Part shown: piece after piece, positions 46,572 to 55,362 of the stretch
Layout: each line of letters starts with the position of its first letter
Position numbering within the stretch: position 1 is the stretch's first letter
Assembly (NCBI GenBank): GCA_022565665.1
Contig: JAIUMI010000003.1
Span: 186,001-250,000 of the forward strand
DNA length: 64,000 nucleotides
Direction: 5' to 3'
DNA from: Glycocaulis sp.
GTDB lineage: Bacteria; Pseudomonadota; Alphaproteobacteria; Caulobacterales; Maricaulaceae
Notes under the pieces: model-generated
The model's input: the letters and a program-made list of their open reading frames with translations, nothing else
Database searches by the model: none
What the model was told of the DNA's origin: nothing
Position numbers and translations under genes: made by a program

Positions 46572-47491
46572 GTGCGCCGATCCTCTCCATTCTGGTTCCC
46601 TTCCACGGCGATGATCCGTCTGCCCTGATGGACGCTCTCGCCGCACAGATGGACGGGACTTGCGAACTCGTCCTTTTCGATGATGGCTCGCCTGATAAAG
46701 CGCCCGTAAATGTCCTTCAGAGCCACGCTGAAGCGCTGGACGTCGCGATACGGGTTGTCAGCTCCAAATCCAATCTCGGCCGCTCAGGGGCACGTAATGC
46801 GCTTTGCAAGGCGGCCCGGGGAGACTGGCTGCTCTATCTCGATGCGGACATGGAAGTGCCCGAAGGCTTCCTCGCCCGCTGGCTGGAACTCATCCGGGCC
46901 AACACGTTTGACGCTGCTTATGGCGGCTACACCCTGCCCGCTGAAGAAGCCCGCACGCACCCTGTCCATGCGGCGCTCGCCCGCGCAGGCGACGTGATCA
47001 GCGCTGAAGAACGCGCGCAGCGCGGGGCCAGCGCCTTTGCCGGATCGAACCTGGCCGTGCGCGCCAGCCTGATGGCGAAGGTCCCCTTTGACCAGGGCTA
47101 TCAGGGCTGGGGCTGGGAAGACGTGGACTGGGCCGTGCGCGCCAGCAAAACCGCCCGCCTCGCCCATGTCGATAACCCGGCAGGCCATGGCGGATTGCAG
47201 AGCGTGGACCGCCTCATCGCCAAGTTTGCCGAAGGAGGCGCGAACCATGCCCGCTTCCTCGCCCGCCACCCGGAACAGGCGCGCCTGCCCGGCGCGCGCC
47301 TTGCCCGGCTGATTGCGCAACTACGCCTCGCCTCCGCTGTCACGGCGATCACGCCCGCAATGGCACGCAGTTCCGCCCTGCCCGTCCGGTTGCGGGCGCT
47401 AGCGCTCAAAGCGTATAAAGCCGCCTGTGCTGCCCGGGCCCTGGGCAGTGGCAGGTCTGAGGCCACCTGGCTTGGGGAGGTGCGCCCGTGA
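46568..47491 (+). CDS. hfsG: Family 2 glycosyltransferase (HfsG-like)
   Basis: This 307-residue GT-A fold enzyme has the nucleotide-binding strand LSILVPFHGDD, ELVLFDDGSPD, the metal-binding DxD in YLDADMEVPEGF, and a GWGWEDVDWAVR acceptor-site block with the catalytic ED. Holdfast HfsG is a GT2 enzyme that adds a sugar to the holdfast repeat unit. The position between flippase and deacetylase genes is as in Caulobacter. It starts inside the hfsF stop and overlaps hfsH by four bases. Confidence 0.82.
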   Translation: MSAPILSILVPFHGDDPSALMDALAAQMDGTCELVLFDDGSPDKAPVNVLQSHAEALDVAIRVVSSKSNLGRSGARNALCKAARGDWLLYLDADMEVPEGFLARWLELIRANTFDAAYGGYTLPAEEARTHPVHAALARAGDVISAEERAQRGASAFAGSNLAVRASLMAKVPFDQGYQGWGWEDVDWAVRASKTARLAHVDNPAGHGGLQSVDRLIAKFAEGGANHARFLARHPEQARLPGARLARLIAQLRLASAVTAITPAMARSSALPVRLRALALKAYKAACAARALGSGRSEATWLGEVRP

Positions 47492-48282
47492 ATGCGGTCT
47501 ATGAACCGGCGTCCGGTCTGGTGGGCAAGCTGAACCGGCTTGCCGCACGCACATTTGCGCGCCGCCCGCTCAAAGCCGATATTTCAGTGCCGCTGGTTTC
47601 GTTCAGCTTTGATGATTTTCCCAAATCCGCGCGGGAGAACGGCGCGCGAATCATCGAGCATCATGGCTGGCGCGCGACCTTCTATACCGCGCTTGGGTTT
47701 GCCGGGCAGACCAATCATCTGGGCGAGCTGATGGACGAGGCCGATATCCGCGCCCTGCATTTGCGCGGGCACGAGATCGCCTGCCACAGCTTCTCCCACC
47801 ATGACGCATCCCGGCAGGTCGCGAAGGCTTTTGCCGCCGATTGCGAGCGCAATTGTGCCGAACTGATGGAGCTGGGCATCTACAAGCCTGCCTCCAGCTT
47901 CGCCTTCCCTTATGGAGAGGCGAGCGTGGGCGCAAAGCGCGCGCTGGCAAAGCGCTATGGCGCGATGCGCGGGGTCTATCCCGGCATCAACCGCAAGGGC
48001 GATGATCTGAACCTCCTGAAAGCCATGCCGCTCGATGGCGGCGAGGCCGGGCTGGAGCGCGCACTGGCTGGTGTGCGCGAGGTTCAGACCCGTCCCGGCT
48101 GGCTGATCTTCTATGGCCATGATGTGCGCGAGGACCCGTCACAATGGGGCTGCACGCCCGCCTTCCTTGAGGCTGTGTCAGAGGCTGTGGCCAAGGCTGG
48201 CATCGCGGTCCTGCCCGTGGGGGAGGTGCTGAGCCATCTTGCGCCCGGCAAGCAGCCGCAGCTCGCAAAATGGGCCGCGTGA
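47488..48282 (+). CDS. hfsH: Polysaccharide (N-acetyl) deacetylase (HfsH-like)
   Basis: This 264-residue NodB-homology protein has motif 1 SFSFDDFPKS (catalytic base and metal Asp), motif 2 HSFSHHD (metal His residues), motif 3 region SFAFPYGEAS and motif 4/5 with GWLIFYGHDVRED. Holdfast HfsH partly deacetylates the GlcNAc-containing polymer, which gives adhesion and cohesion. No signal peptide is visible, consistent with cytoplasmic action before export. The GTG start overlaps hfsG by four bases (GTGA); the next gene starts four bases after the stop. Confidence 0.87.
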   Translation: MNAVYEPASGLVGKLNRLAARTFARRPLKADISVPLVSFSFDDFPKSARENGARIIEHHGWRATFYTALGFAGQTNHLGELMDEADIRALHLRGHEIACHSFSHHDASRQVAKAFAADCERNCAELMELGIYKPASSFAFPYGEASVGAKRALAKRYGAMRGVYPGINRKGDDLNLLKAMPLDGGEAGLERALAGVREVQTRPGWLIFYGHDVREDPSQWGCTPAFLEAVSEAVAKAGIAVLPVGEVLSHLAPGKQPQLAKWAA

Positions 48283-48285
48283 GCC

Positions 48286-49209
48286 ATGTCAGGTACAGTC
48301 AGCGTCCTCATCCCCACCTTTCGCCGCTCTTTCGGCCTGGGGCGCGCCATTGCCAGCGTCATGGGCCAGACGCGCCTGCCGGACGAGATCGTCATCGTTG
48401 ACAATGACCCCGGCGCCAGCGCGCGCGATCTGGTTACCAATCTTACCGCTGATGCGCGTGTGCCGCTGGTCTATGTGCATGAGCCCAACCCCGGCGTCTC
48501 GCATGCCCGCAATGCCGGTTTTTCGCGCGCCACAGGCCGTTTCATCGCCCAGCTGGATGATGATGAGGGCGCGCGGCCCGAATGGCTGGAGAGCCTTTTA
48601 AAGACCCGCCAGACGCTCGATACGCCGGTCGTGTTCGGCCCTGTCACGCCGCTGGCTACCGGTCAGGGCCCGATGGTGACGGCCATGCTGGAGCGGCTCT
48701 ATGCACGCACCGGGCCGGAGGCCGATGATTACCGCACCCGCGACTGGGGCTGCGGCAATTCCCTGCTGGACCGCGCCGCCCTCACCCTGCCCGATCCGGC
48801 CTTTGATCCGCGCACCAACGAGACCGGCGGGGAAGATGATGTGCTCTTCGTCACCCTGCAGGAACAGGGCGTGCGCTTTGGCTGGTCGGCGGGCGCCGAA
48901 GTGATCGAGTTTGTCGAGGGCAGCCGGGTGCGCTGGAAGCATCTGCTGGCGCGCAGTTTCGCTTACGGACAGGGCGTCAGCCAGAACTGCGTCCACGCGG
49001 GCAAGGTGAATGTCCCCGCACTCGCCGGCTGGATGGCGATAGGGGCCGGACAGGCGCTGGTGTACGGGCTTGCCGCCCTGCCCGCCGCACTCGCAGGCGG
49101 ACCGAAGGCGGGCGCTCTGTGCATCGACAAGGCGGTACAGGGCACGGGCAAGCTGATCTGGGCCGAGAGCCTTGCGCCGCGCTTTTACGGGGCTGCCGCG
49201 CGTGGCTGA
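48286..49209 (+). CDS. hfsL: Family 2 glycosyltransferase (HfsL-like)
   Basis: This is a second 307-residue GT2: VSVLIPTFRRSFGLGRAIAS, EIVIVDNDPGASA, PGVSHARNAGFSRATG, the metal site QLDDDEGARPEW, and NETGGEDDVLFVTLQEQG with the catalytic ED. A C-terminal hydrophobic stretch (ALAGWMAIGAGQALVYGLAA) suggests membrane association. HfsL is a third glycosyltransferase required for holdfast in Caulobacterales; the assignment rests on family and context. The 3' end overlaps the convergent hfsC by 25 bases. Confidence 0.7.
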   Translation: MSGTVSVLIPTFRRSFGLGRAIASVMGQTRLPDEIVIVDNDPGASARDLVTNLTADARVPLVYVHEPNPGVSHARNAGFSRATGRFIAQLDDDEGARPEWLESLLKTRQTLDTPVVFGPVTPLATGQGPMVTAMLERLYARTGPEADDYRTRDWGCGNSLLDRAALTLPDPAFDPRTNETGGEDDVLFVTLQEQGVRFGWSAGAEVIEFVEGSRVRWKHLLARSFAYGQGVSQNCVHAGKVNVPALAGWMAIGAGQALVYGLAALPAALAGGPKAGALCIDKAVQGTGKLIWAESLAPRFYGAAARG

Positions 49210-50441
49210 GCCAGCTTTGCGGCGGTGGCGGTGAACATCACCCACATCATGGAATTCTGCTCGGCCAGATTGCTCTCCGAAAAGCTGATCAGCCCCCACA
49301 TGATAAGGAAGGTCAGCGCCCAATAGGTCTCGTTGCCGGAAAACAGCCGCCAGGCCGCGCTCGTCAGCGCGCCGAGATAGGCAATGGCGGCAATCGCCAC
49401 ACCCGCCAGCCCCATGGAGAGCGCGGTTTCCAGCCAGCCATTATGGGCGGTCGGCACAGGCCAGACCGTCTCCTGGCGGACCCAGAAAGCCGGTCCGTTC
49501 TCCACCTGCCAGAACACGCCGTAGCCAAAGCCGAGAAGGGGCCGGTCGGCCATCTGGCGGAACAGGGCTTCCCAGATATCGGTACGCCCGGTCAGCGTTG
49601 CATCCCGGCCCAGCGCTTCCAGCAGCACCATCGGACCTATGGCGATCACTAGTGCCGCAAGGCCGACACCCGTCAGTCCCGCCATCACCGCCATTGCACC
49701 GAAGGTGAAGTCGCGCCGTGCCATGGCGATCATCATCGGTCCTGCCAGCGCAATCAGGGCAGCAAGCAGAGCGGTGCGCGAGGTGGAGAGCAGGACAAGC
49801 GCAAAGGCGGGTGCCAGCAGAGCCAGCCAGATCAGGCGCCGCTTGGCATCGAAGGCAGCCAGGCCGGTAAAGGCCAGCATCGCCCAGCCCATCATCGCGC
49901 CCAGCGTGTTTTTCTCCCACCACAGGCCCCGCCAGGCGCCTGGGTGAATCTCGTGCATCACGCCGAAAGCGGGAAAGAGCGCGCCGGCCAGCGCGCTACC
50001 CGCCATCAGGATGGCAAAAGTGACGGCCAGAACGGTGAGGAGCCCGCGCCAGTCAAACCGCGCAGCGAGCCACAGCCCGAACAGCGTTGTAAACGCCAGC
50101 GCCAGCGCCCGGCGCGAGGTGACATCCGGATCCAGCGACCAGAAGGTAGAAAGCGCTGCCAATAGTGCCAGCGCCACCAGCGGCCAGGCGCGTATCATCA
50201 CGTCCAGCACCGCGAGCGGGCGTACGGCCACCAGAAGCAGCGTCACGCCATAGACCGGCAGCCAGACAAGGCGCAGCGCTTCGGACGCGTCTGGCTGTTC
50301 GGGATCTGCGAGAAGCGGACCGAGCAGCGCCTGGGAGAAAAGCAGGAGCGCGATAACCGCCAGCGCATATTCCACAAGCGGCAGAAAGGTCAGGCGCGGC
50401 ACGGCGCCGCGCCACATATCGGCGCGGTCGAACGCGTTCAC
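49185..50441 (-). CDS. hfsC: O-antigen ligase/polymerase-family protein (Wzy/HfsC-like)
   Basis: This 418-residue membrane protein has about 11 predicted helices and the Wzy_C/O-antigen ligase signature: the large periplasmic loop RTDIWEALFRQMADRPLLGF and the following PTAHNGWLETALSMGLAGVA with the conserved His. It should polymerise repeat units on the periplasmic face. The start overlaps the hfsB stop by four bases. HfsC is the polymerase encoded beside hfsB and hfsA in Caulobacter. Confidence 0.82.
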   Translation of the reverse strand: MNAFDRADMWRGAVPRLTFLPLVEYALAVIALLLFSQALLGPLLADPEQPDASEALRLVWLPVYGVTLLLVAVRPLAVLDVMIRAWPLVALALLAALSTFWSLDPDVTSRRALALAFTTLFGLWLAARFDWRGLLTVLAVTFAILMAGSALAGALFPAFGVMHEIHPGAWRGLWWEKNTLGAMMGWAMLAFTGLAAFDAKRRLIWLALLAPAFALVLLSTSRTALLAALIALAGPMMIAMARRDFTFGAMAVMAGLTGVGLAALVIAIGPMVLLEALGRDATLTGRTDIWEALFRQMADRPLLGFGYGVFWQVENGPAFWVRQETVWPVPTAHNGWLETALSMGLAGVAIAAIAYLGALTSAAWRLFSGNETYWALTFLIMWGLISFSESNLAEQNSMMWVMFTATAAKLAQPRAAAP

Positions 50442-51133
50442 TGCGCGCCTTCCTGCTGGCGCTGGCCCTGCCAGTCCCCGGCCCGGTTCACGATCACCCC
50501 CAGAACGCGCGCGCCCAGCTTTTCGATATGGGCAGCCAGCCGTTCGGCATCGGCGCGCTTGTCGCGGCGCGCATTAGCTACAAGGATCACCCCATCAAGA
50601 TCTGGCGCTATCGCCGAAATCGCCGGCGATCCATGGGGCACATCCACCACCGCCAGCGGCGACATGGCGCGCAATTGCTGCCAGTAGGCCGGCGCACGCC
50701 GGAAGATCAGGCGCTCCATCTCGTCGGGCTTGTGCTGGAAGCGTGTGACCATGACATAGGCCGCTTCCAGCTTGCGCAGGACCAGACGGCCCGTGCCGTG
50801 CGGCTCTGCCTGCCAGAAGGGCGCGGTGCCCAGATCGGTTGAATAGGCCGCGCCATTCAGGCGCGCGCGGCTGGCCTGCGGATTGGCATGAAAATCCAGA
50901 TCGACCAGCCAGACCGGTCCGCCTGTCTCCACCGCAGCGGCGCGGGCAAGTCCTGCGGCCACACTGGAAGTGCCGGCCTTGGCGGTAATGCCCAGCATCA
51001 TGACAGCCTTGCCCGTCTGGCCGGATGGGGCCAGACGGCGCGCCAGGGCGGCCAGTTCTGCTGCAAACGCGCTCACGCCTTCGCCCTCCGCCGGGCCGTC
51101 CAGTGTCGTGTCATCAAACCGGGCGGGCTTCAT
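50438..51133 (-). CDS. hfsB: CpsD/BY-kinase-like P-loop protein with degenerate Walker A (HfsB-like)
   Basis: This 231-residue ParA/MinD-like fold is related to the cytoplasmic domain of bacterial tyrosine kinases. Strands MLGITAKAGTSSVAAGLARA (site of Walker A) and VWLVDLDFHANP (Walker A') and the later VDVPHGSP and ILVANARRDKR are recognisable. The lysine expected in GK(S/T) is replaced (AGTSS) and no Tyr cluster is present at the C-terminus, so kinase activity is doubtful. ATG 51133 (GGGGG six bases upstream) lies inside the end of hfsA. It probably partners HfsA in chain-length control. Confidence 0.78.
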   Translation of the reverse strand: MKPARFDDTTLDGPAEGEGVSAFAAELAALARRLAPSGQTGKAVMMLGITAKAGTSSVAAGLARAAAVETGGPVWLVDLDFHANPQASRARLNGAAYSTDLGTAPFWQAEPHGTGRLVLRKLEAAYVMVTRFQHKPDEMERLIFRRAPAYWQQLRAMSPLAVVDVPHGSPAISAIAPDLDGVILVANARRDKRADAERLAAHIEKLGARVLGVIVNRAGDWQGQRQQEGAQ

Positions 51134-52661
51134 GGCCGCCCCCGTAAGGTCCAAAGTCGCGCACGCGTGCGAGTACCGCAAGAGGACGGCGCGGCGGGGT
51201 GTGTGTCTGGACTGTGGCTGCGGCCTGACGCCCTGCGCGCGGGGCGGGCCTGACCTCTTCCCCGATATCCTCGTAAGGCGGTGGCGGTGCGGGCCGGGCC
51301 TGTACGCGTGGCTCCCGCGTAGCGATGAAGTAACCCCTCAAAAGCCCGGCCAGCAGCGCAGCACCGAGCGCCAGCACACCGGCAGCCCCGATGCCTGCAC
51401 GGCGCAGGGAACGCGCCTCGGCAGGCGGTGTGGCGCGCTCCACCACGCGCACCGAATCAGCAATGCCCGAGGCACCGCCCCGGCGTGAGGCCGCTGCCGC
51501 AGACTGCGAGGCAAGCCGGGCAGCCGCTTCGGCACGCGAGTTCGCCTCACGGCTCAACCGGTCAAACTGCGGCGCCAGCGCGGCCAGACGGTCGGCTTCA
51601 GCGCGCGCGTCACGCAATTGTTCGCGCAGCGTGGCCGCCAGCCGCCCTTGCGCGGCAGCTTCCGCTTCGCGCTGCAGACGGGCCGTATCAAGCTCCTGAT
51701 AGACCGGATTGGCACCGGTACGGCGCTGGCCTGCCCCTTCTGCACCGCCAGATGAGACAAGCTCGCGCAGGGCACGGATTTCGCGGTCAATGGCAAGCAC
51801 GGGCGGCGCATCATCCTGATAGCGCGAGATCAGCTCGCGGCGGCGGACCTCCAGCGCGAGAAGCTGCCCGGTCACATCATTTTCGACGTAAAGTTCAATC
51901 GATTGCGGCATGTCCTGAAGGCGTTGCTGCAAGGCCCCTGCCCCGCCACGCGCGCTCATCGCTGCCGCCTCGGCACCCAGTAATGCCCCCTGCAGATCGG
52001 TGATGCGGGTCACCAGCGCCAGCCGTTCGGCGTTGAAGTCGACCACGCCATGCTCGTTCAAGAAGGCGCGCAGATTGGTCTCGGCAATCGACGCCGCCAG
52101 CTCGGCCGCCGTCAGGCGCTCTGCCAAGGCATCGGCACCATCCTCCACCAGCACTTCGCGCCGGTAAGCCAGATAAGCGTCCACGATCGCGTTGAGCACA
52201 TTGGCCGCCAGCACGGGGCTCTCTCCACCATAGCGGGCCACCAGCACGCTGGCATTGGGCGAACGTTCCACCGCGAAGCCCTGGCGCAACGTTTTCAGCG
52301 TGGCCGAATCGGCGCTCCCGCCCTGCCGCTCCAGCGCCAGACGGCGCACGGTTTCCGAGTTGAGAATGGCCGCTTCGGACTCCAGCACCTGATCGAGCGT
52401 GAACGCCCCGCCAGAGCCTGCCGCGCCCGGCGCCTGGTCCTCAGGGTCAAGCAGCACCAGAAGGCGCGACTGGGCGACATATTCAGGTTTGAGCAGCACC
52501 CAGGCCGCGCCGGCCATCGGCACGAAGAGCAACAGGAAGATCAGCAGGATGAAGAGTTTCTGCGACCAGGCCAGCGCCAGAAGGTCGAACAGATCCAGCT
52601 CCCGGCGGGCATGACCAGCCGGGGCGGTGTGTCCTGATCCGGGCCCGCGCGTTGATTCCAT
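51114..52661 (-). CDS. hfsA: Wzz/GumC-type polysaccharide co-polymerase (HfsA-like)
   Basis: This 515-residue inner-membrane protein has an N-terminal Wzz domain starting ELDLFDLLALAWSQKLFILL, a first transmembrane helix at about 35-57, and a long periplasmic coiled coil (about 170-400, Ala/Glu/Arg heptads). The second helix is near 430-450, followed by a Pro/Arg-rich cytoplasmic tail. The kinase domain of Wzc-type proteins is missing and is supplied separately by the overlapping hfsB. It controls chain length and links to the HfsD export channel. It is divergent from hfsD with 90 bases between. Confidence 0.83.
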   Translation of the reverse strand: MESTRGPGSGHTAPAGHARRELDLFDLLALAWSQKLFILLIFLLLFVPMAGAAWVLLKPEYVAQSRLLVLLDPEDQAPGAAGSGGAFTLDQVLESEAAILNSETVRRLALERQGGSADSATLKTLRQGFAVERSPNASVLVARYGGESPVLAANVLNAIVDAYLAYRREVLVEDGADALAERLTAAELAASIAETNLRAFLNEHGVVDFNAERLALVTRITDLQGALLGAEAAAMSARGGAGALQQRLQDMPQSIELYVENDVTGQLLALEVRRRELISRYQDDAPPVLAIDREIRALRELVSSGGAEGAGQRRTGANPVYQELDTARLQREAEAAAQGRLAATLREQLRDARAEADRLAALAPQFDRLSREANSRAEAAARLASQSAAAASRRGGASGIADSVRVVERATPPAEARSLRRAGIGAAGVLALGAALLAGLLRGYFIATREPRVQARPAPPPPYEDIGEEVRPAPRAGRQAAATVQTHTPPRRPLAVLARVRDFGPYGGGHEARPV

Positions 52662-52751
52662 GGCGGTATCTGGCGGGGCTGCGCTTAATTTTTTCTTAGC
52701 CCGGCTGGGGGAAGGCTAGGATTTGTCAAGCATGAAGGGTGACTCGCGCCG

Positions 52752-53480
52752 ATGACCGATACCAGATGGTCCCGCAGGGCTGTTCTTGCCGCCGGCATTG
52801 CGCTGGCAGCTACGGGCTGTTCATCGTCCCCGCGTGGATCGGGCCGCGCGTTCGAGCCCATGCGTTTTCAGGAATGGTCGGGCGGTGATCCGGCCTACCG
52901 GCTCTATCCCGGCGACGAGATCGAGGTGACCGTCCACACTGCGGACGAGCTTTCGCGCACGGTAACTGTCGCGCCTGACGGACGGGCCAATCTGCCGCTG
53001 GTGGGCGCTGTGATGGTGGCAGAGAAAACCGCGCCTGAAGCCTCGCGCGCCATCGCGGACGGATATTCACGCGTGCTGCGTGATCCCATTGTGGAGGTGC
53101 GGCCCGTCAGTTTCGGATCGCAGCGCATTCTTGTGGGCGGCGAGGTAAACGCGCCCGGCCCCTACGCCCTGCCCGATGGCCGGACAGGCGTGCTCGAAGC
53201 GGTCATGCTGGCGGGTGGCTTCCAGCCGACAGCCAGGCGCAACCAGGTCGTCGTGCTGCGCCGCGCGAGCGATGGCGGCGCGATGCTGCGTACGGTCGAT
53301 GTGCGCGGCGCCCTGCGGGGCCGGCCCGCCGACACTATCCCGCTTGCCCGGCACGATGTCGTGTTCGTGCCCCGTTCAGGCATCGCCGAGGTCAATCTGT
53401 TCGTCGACCAGTATGTGCGCGGAATCCTGCCGCTCGATGCCGGCTTCAACTACCTGCTCTACGAGCTGCTGCGCGACTAG
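52752..53480 (+). CDS. hfsD: Polysaccharide export lipoprotein (Wza/HfsD-like)
   Basis: This 242-residue protein starts with a twin-Arg-bearing lipoprotein signal (SRRAVLAAG ... AATGC, lipid Cys about 23). It has the Poly_export domain (YRLYPGDEIEVTVHTADELS, VAPDGRANLPLVGAV) and a SLBB domain (ILVGGEVNAPGPYALPDG, LEAVMLAGGFQPTARRNQVV). It forms the outer-membrane export channel. Its length is that of a short Wza. It is encoded divergently from hfsA, as in the Caulobacter holdfast locus. Confidence 0.88.
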   Translation: MTDTRWSRRAVLAAGIALAATGCSSSPRGSGRAFEPMRFQEWSGGDPAYRLYPGDEIEVTVHTADELSRTVTVAPDGRANLPLVGAVMVAEKTAPEASRAIADGYSRVLRDPIVEVRPVSFGSQRILVGGEVNAPGPYALPDGRTGVLEAVMLAGGFQPTARRNQVVVLRRASDGGAMLRTVDVRGALRGRPADTIPLARHDVVFVPRSGIAEVNLFVDQYVRGILPLDAGFNYLLYELLRD

Positions 53481-53492
53481 GCTGGCCCGGTC

Positions 53493-53765
53493 TTAGTGCC
53501 GGGTTGCCAGCCATTCGCGCGCAGCGCGCTGGGCCGCAGCGATTTCCTCGGTGCCCATTTCGCTGGAGACTTCCCGGCGATAGTGCTTGGCAGGCTCGGA
53601 GCCCATCAGCGCAGCCAGGTTGAACCATTTGTGCGCCTCGACATAGTCGATCACACCGGCCTGGCCGGTCGAGTAGATCAGGCCGAGCTTGCAAAGGTCC
53701 TCGCCGGTCGGATCGGTATTGATCGCGTCGTGAACCTGACGGGTTTCCACATCCGTGAAAGCCAT
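53493..53765 (-). CDS. Sel1-like repeat small protein
   Basis: This 90-residue soluble protein has one complete Sel1/TPR-like unit (LCKLGLIYSTGQAGVIDYVEAHKWFNLAALMGSEPAKHYR) preceded by a short leader and followed by a helical EMGTEEIAAAQRAAREWL. Proteins of this size and pattern are common in alphaproteobacteria and are thought to be protein-interaction modules. It converges with hfsD, 12 bases away; no functional link is evident. Confidence 0.75.
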   Translation of the reverse strand: MAFTDVETRQVHDAINTDPTGEDLCKLGLIYSTGQAGVIDYVEAHKWFNLAALMGSEPAKHYRREVSSEMGTEEIAAAQRAAREWLATRH

Positions 53766-53938
53766 TTGTCTTCCCCATTTCTGGCGGTCCGGCAGGGCTT
53801 TGCCCTTGTCTCGAACCGGTGATTACACCCCACCACATCCATGCCTTTCGGCGCGTTGTGTGAGGGCATAATCGCGAGGAAGTGTATCCACAGGGTTAAG
53901 GCAAACTAAGAATAATGCATTTTAAGCATTTATTTTCG

Positions 53939-55216
53939 TTAGACTTTCCTACCAAGAAGTAACTCACGTGCGGCAATATCGAGCCTCTGGCCCAGCCCGG
54001 CGCGGCGTGAACTTCGCACCCTGGCCGCCGAGATGATGGCGCTTGCCACCATGCCAAAGGCGAGGAGGAGAATTAGCGCGGCGACGATGAAATACTCCAG
54101 CGCAGGGCGGGTGAGCGAAGGCGTTCCGTCGACCGCGCCGGCCAGGTCCAGCGCATCGCTGCCTATCAGATGAAACACGGCCAGCGTGCGCGGCCCCGCG
54201 CTCTGGGCAATCTGGCGCAGGCGGGCAATGTCCCTGGTGTCACCGGCATGGGCGATGAGGCGTATGGCGGCCGCGTTCGAGGTCAGCTGCGCGGTCAGGG
54301 CGACATCGCGCGCGATGACCTCCAGCTCCCGCCGGTCAAGCAGTGCGAGGTCCTCGGCCAGCTCCGCCGATACACGCCCTGCTGCCAGCCCCGCCCGCAT
54401 CAGGCGTGCGCCCTGCCCGGCGGCCAGCGTCAGCCCGGCCTGTCCGGCAGAGAGCCCGATCTCGGCCAGCGCGCACGGCAATGTCTTGCCGTCAGCACAA
54501 TGACGCGCGCGTGCAGGCGCATCCGCCAGCAGCCATGCTTCACCCGCAAGCCCGTTTCCGGGCAGGCTGGCCAGATTGAACGCGCCGGTCTCATGTCCGG
54601 AGAAGAAGCCGGTGCTCGCCTGATCAAGAAGCGGATAGAGATGACGCGCACGCGAAAGCCGGGCGCGCACGCTCCGGGGTGCCAGTTCCAGCGAGGCCGG
54701 TGTGTCGGGCAGGGTGGATCGGGTGCCCAGCGCCTGCTGCCAGACACGCTCCAGCTCCCCTGCCCGCACCCAGACCGGCAGGGCCCGCAAGGCCGCCTCA
54801 GTGCGGTAGGGATCCAGCCCGCGCCCCTCGCCCCAGGCAAAGCTGGCATAGCGTTCGCGCCCGGCCACGTCCTCAAACGCATGGGCAAGGCTCAGCGCCA
54901 GTTCGGTATCGGGCGGTCCTGACCGGCGCGGGCGTAACGCAGCCTCTATTTCACGCTCCCACAAGCTCGCGGCGGCAGGCGCGTCGGCTGCCAGTGCGGC
55001 CAGCGCGGCGCTGATGCGTGCTGCACGGTCCTGCGCGGCGGTGCCGGTATCAAGCTGTTGCAGACCGGCAAACGCGGCCAGCCCGGACGCCATGACCAGC
55101 GCGCCGAACACAGCAGGACGAAAGACTGTTGAAACACCCCGCCAGATGAACCAGCCCGCACGGCGCACGAGGCCCGCATCGCGCGGAGCCCTTACGCGCC
55201 TTGCGCGCGCGGCCAT
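53939..55216 (-). CDS. Uncharacterised two-helix membrane protein with helical periplasmic domain
   Basis: The protein has about 425 residues with one transmembrane helix near the N-terminus (PAVFGALVMASGLAAFAGL) and one near the C-terminus (FIVAALILLLAFGMVASAII). Between them lies a roughly 330-residue Ala/Leu/Arg-rich helical region (TPR-like heptads, two Cys at CADGKTLPC). A basic cytoplasmic tail follows. I recognise no family. The start is uncertain: ATG 55216 lacks a ribosome-binding site, while an in-frame TTG at 55252 follows AAGGGGG. It lies next to the hfs locus, but a link is speculative. Confidence 0.6.
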   Translation of the reverse strand: MAARARRVRAPRDAGLVRRAGWFIWRGVSTVFRPAVFGALVMASGLAAFAGLQQLDTGTAAQDRAARISAALAALAADAPAAASLWEREIEAALRPRRSGPPDTELALSLAHAFEDVAGRERYASFAWGEGRGLDPYRTEAALRALPVWVRAGELERVWQQALGTRSTLPDTPASLELAPRSVRARLSRARHLYPLLDQASTGFFSGHETGAFNLASLPGNGLAGEAWLLADAPARARHCADGKTLPCALAEIGLSAGQAGLTLAAGQGARLMRAGLAAGRVSAELAEDLALLDRRELEVIARDVALTAQLTSNAAAIRLIAHAGDTRDIARLRQIAQSAGPRTLAVFHLIGSDALDLAGAVDGTPSLTRPALEYFIVAALILLLAFGMVASAIISAARVRSSRRAGLGQRLDIAARELLLGRKV

Positions 55217-55362
55217 GCGCTGCAGATCATGTGGCGAGCCCCTGCGTGCCAATTGCGACCCCCTTCCCTCACGCCAATCCAAGCATGGGCGGGAGGATGG
55301 GGGAAACCCCTCCCGTTGTCATCCTCCGGCCGCGAAGCGGTCCGGGGGACCCATGCCTCTTT

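Noticed and set aside
45006-46646. 546-codon minus-strand frame opposite the flippase gene
   Set aside because: Arg/Gln/His-rich antisense shadow of hfsF.
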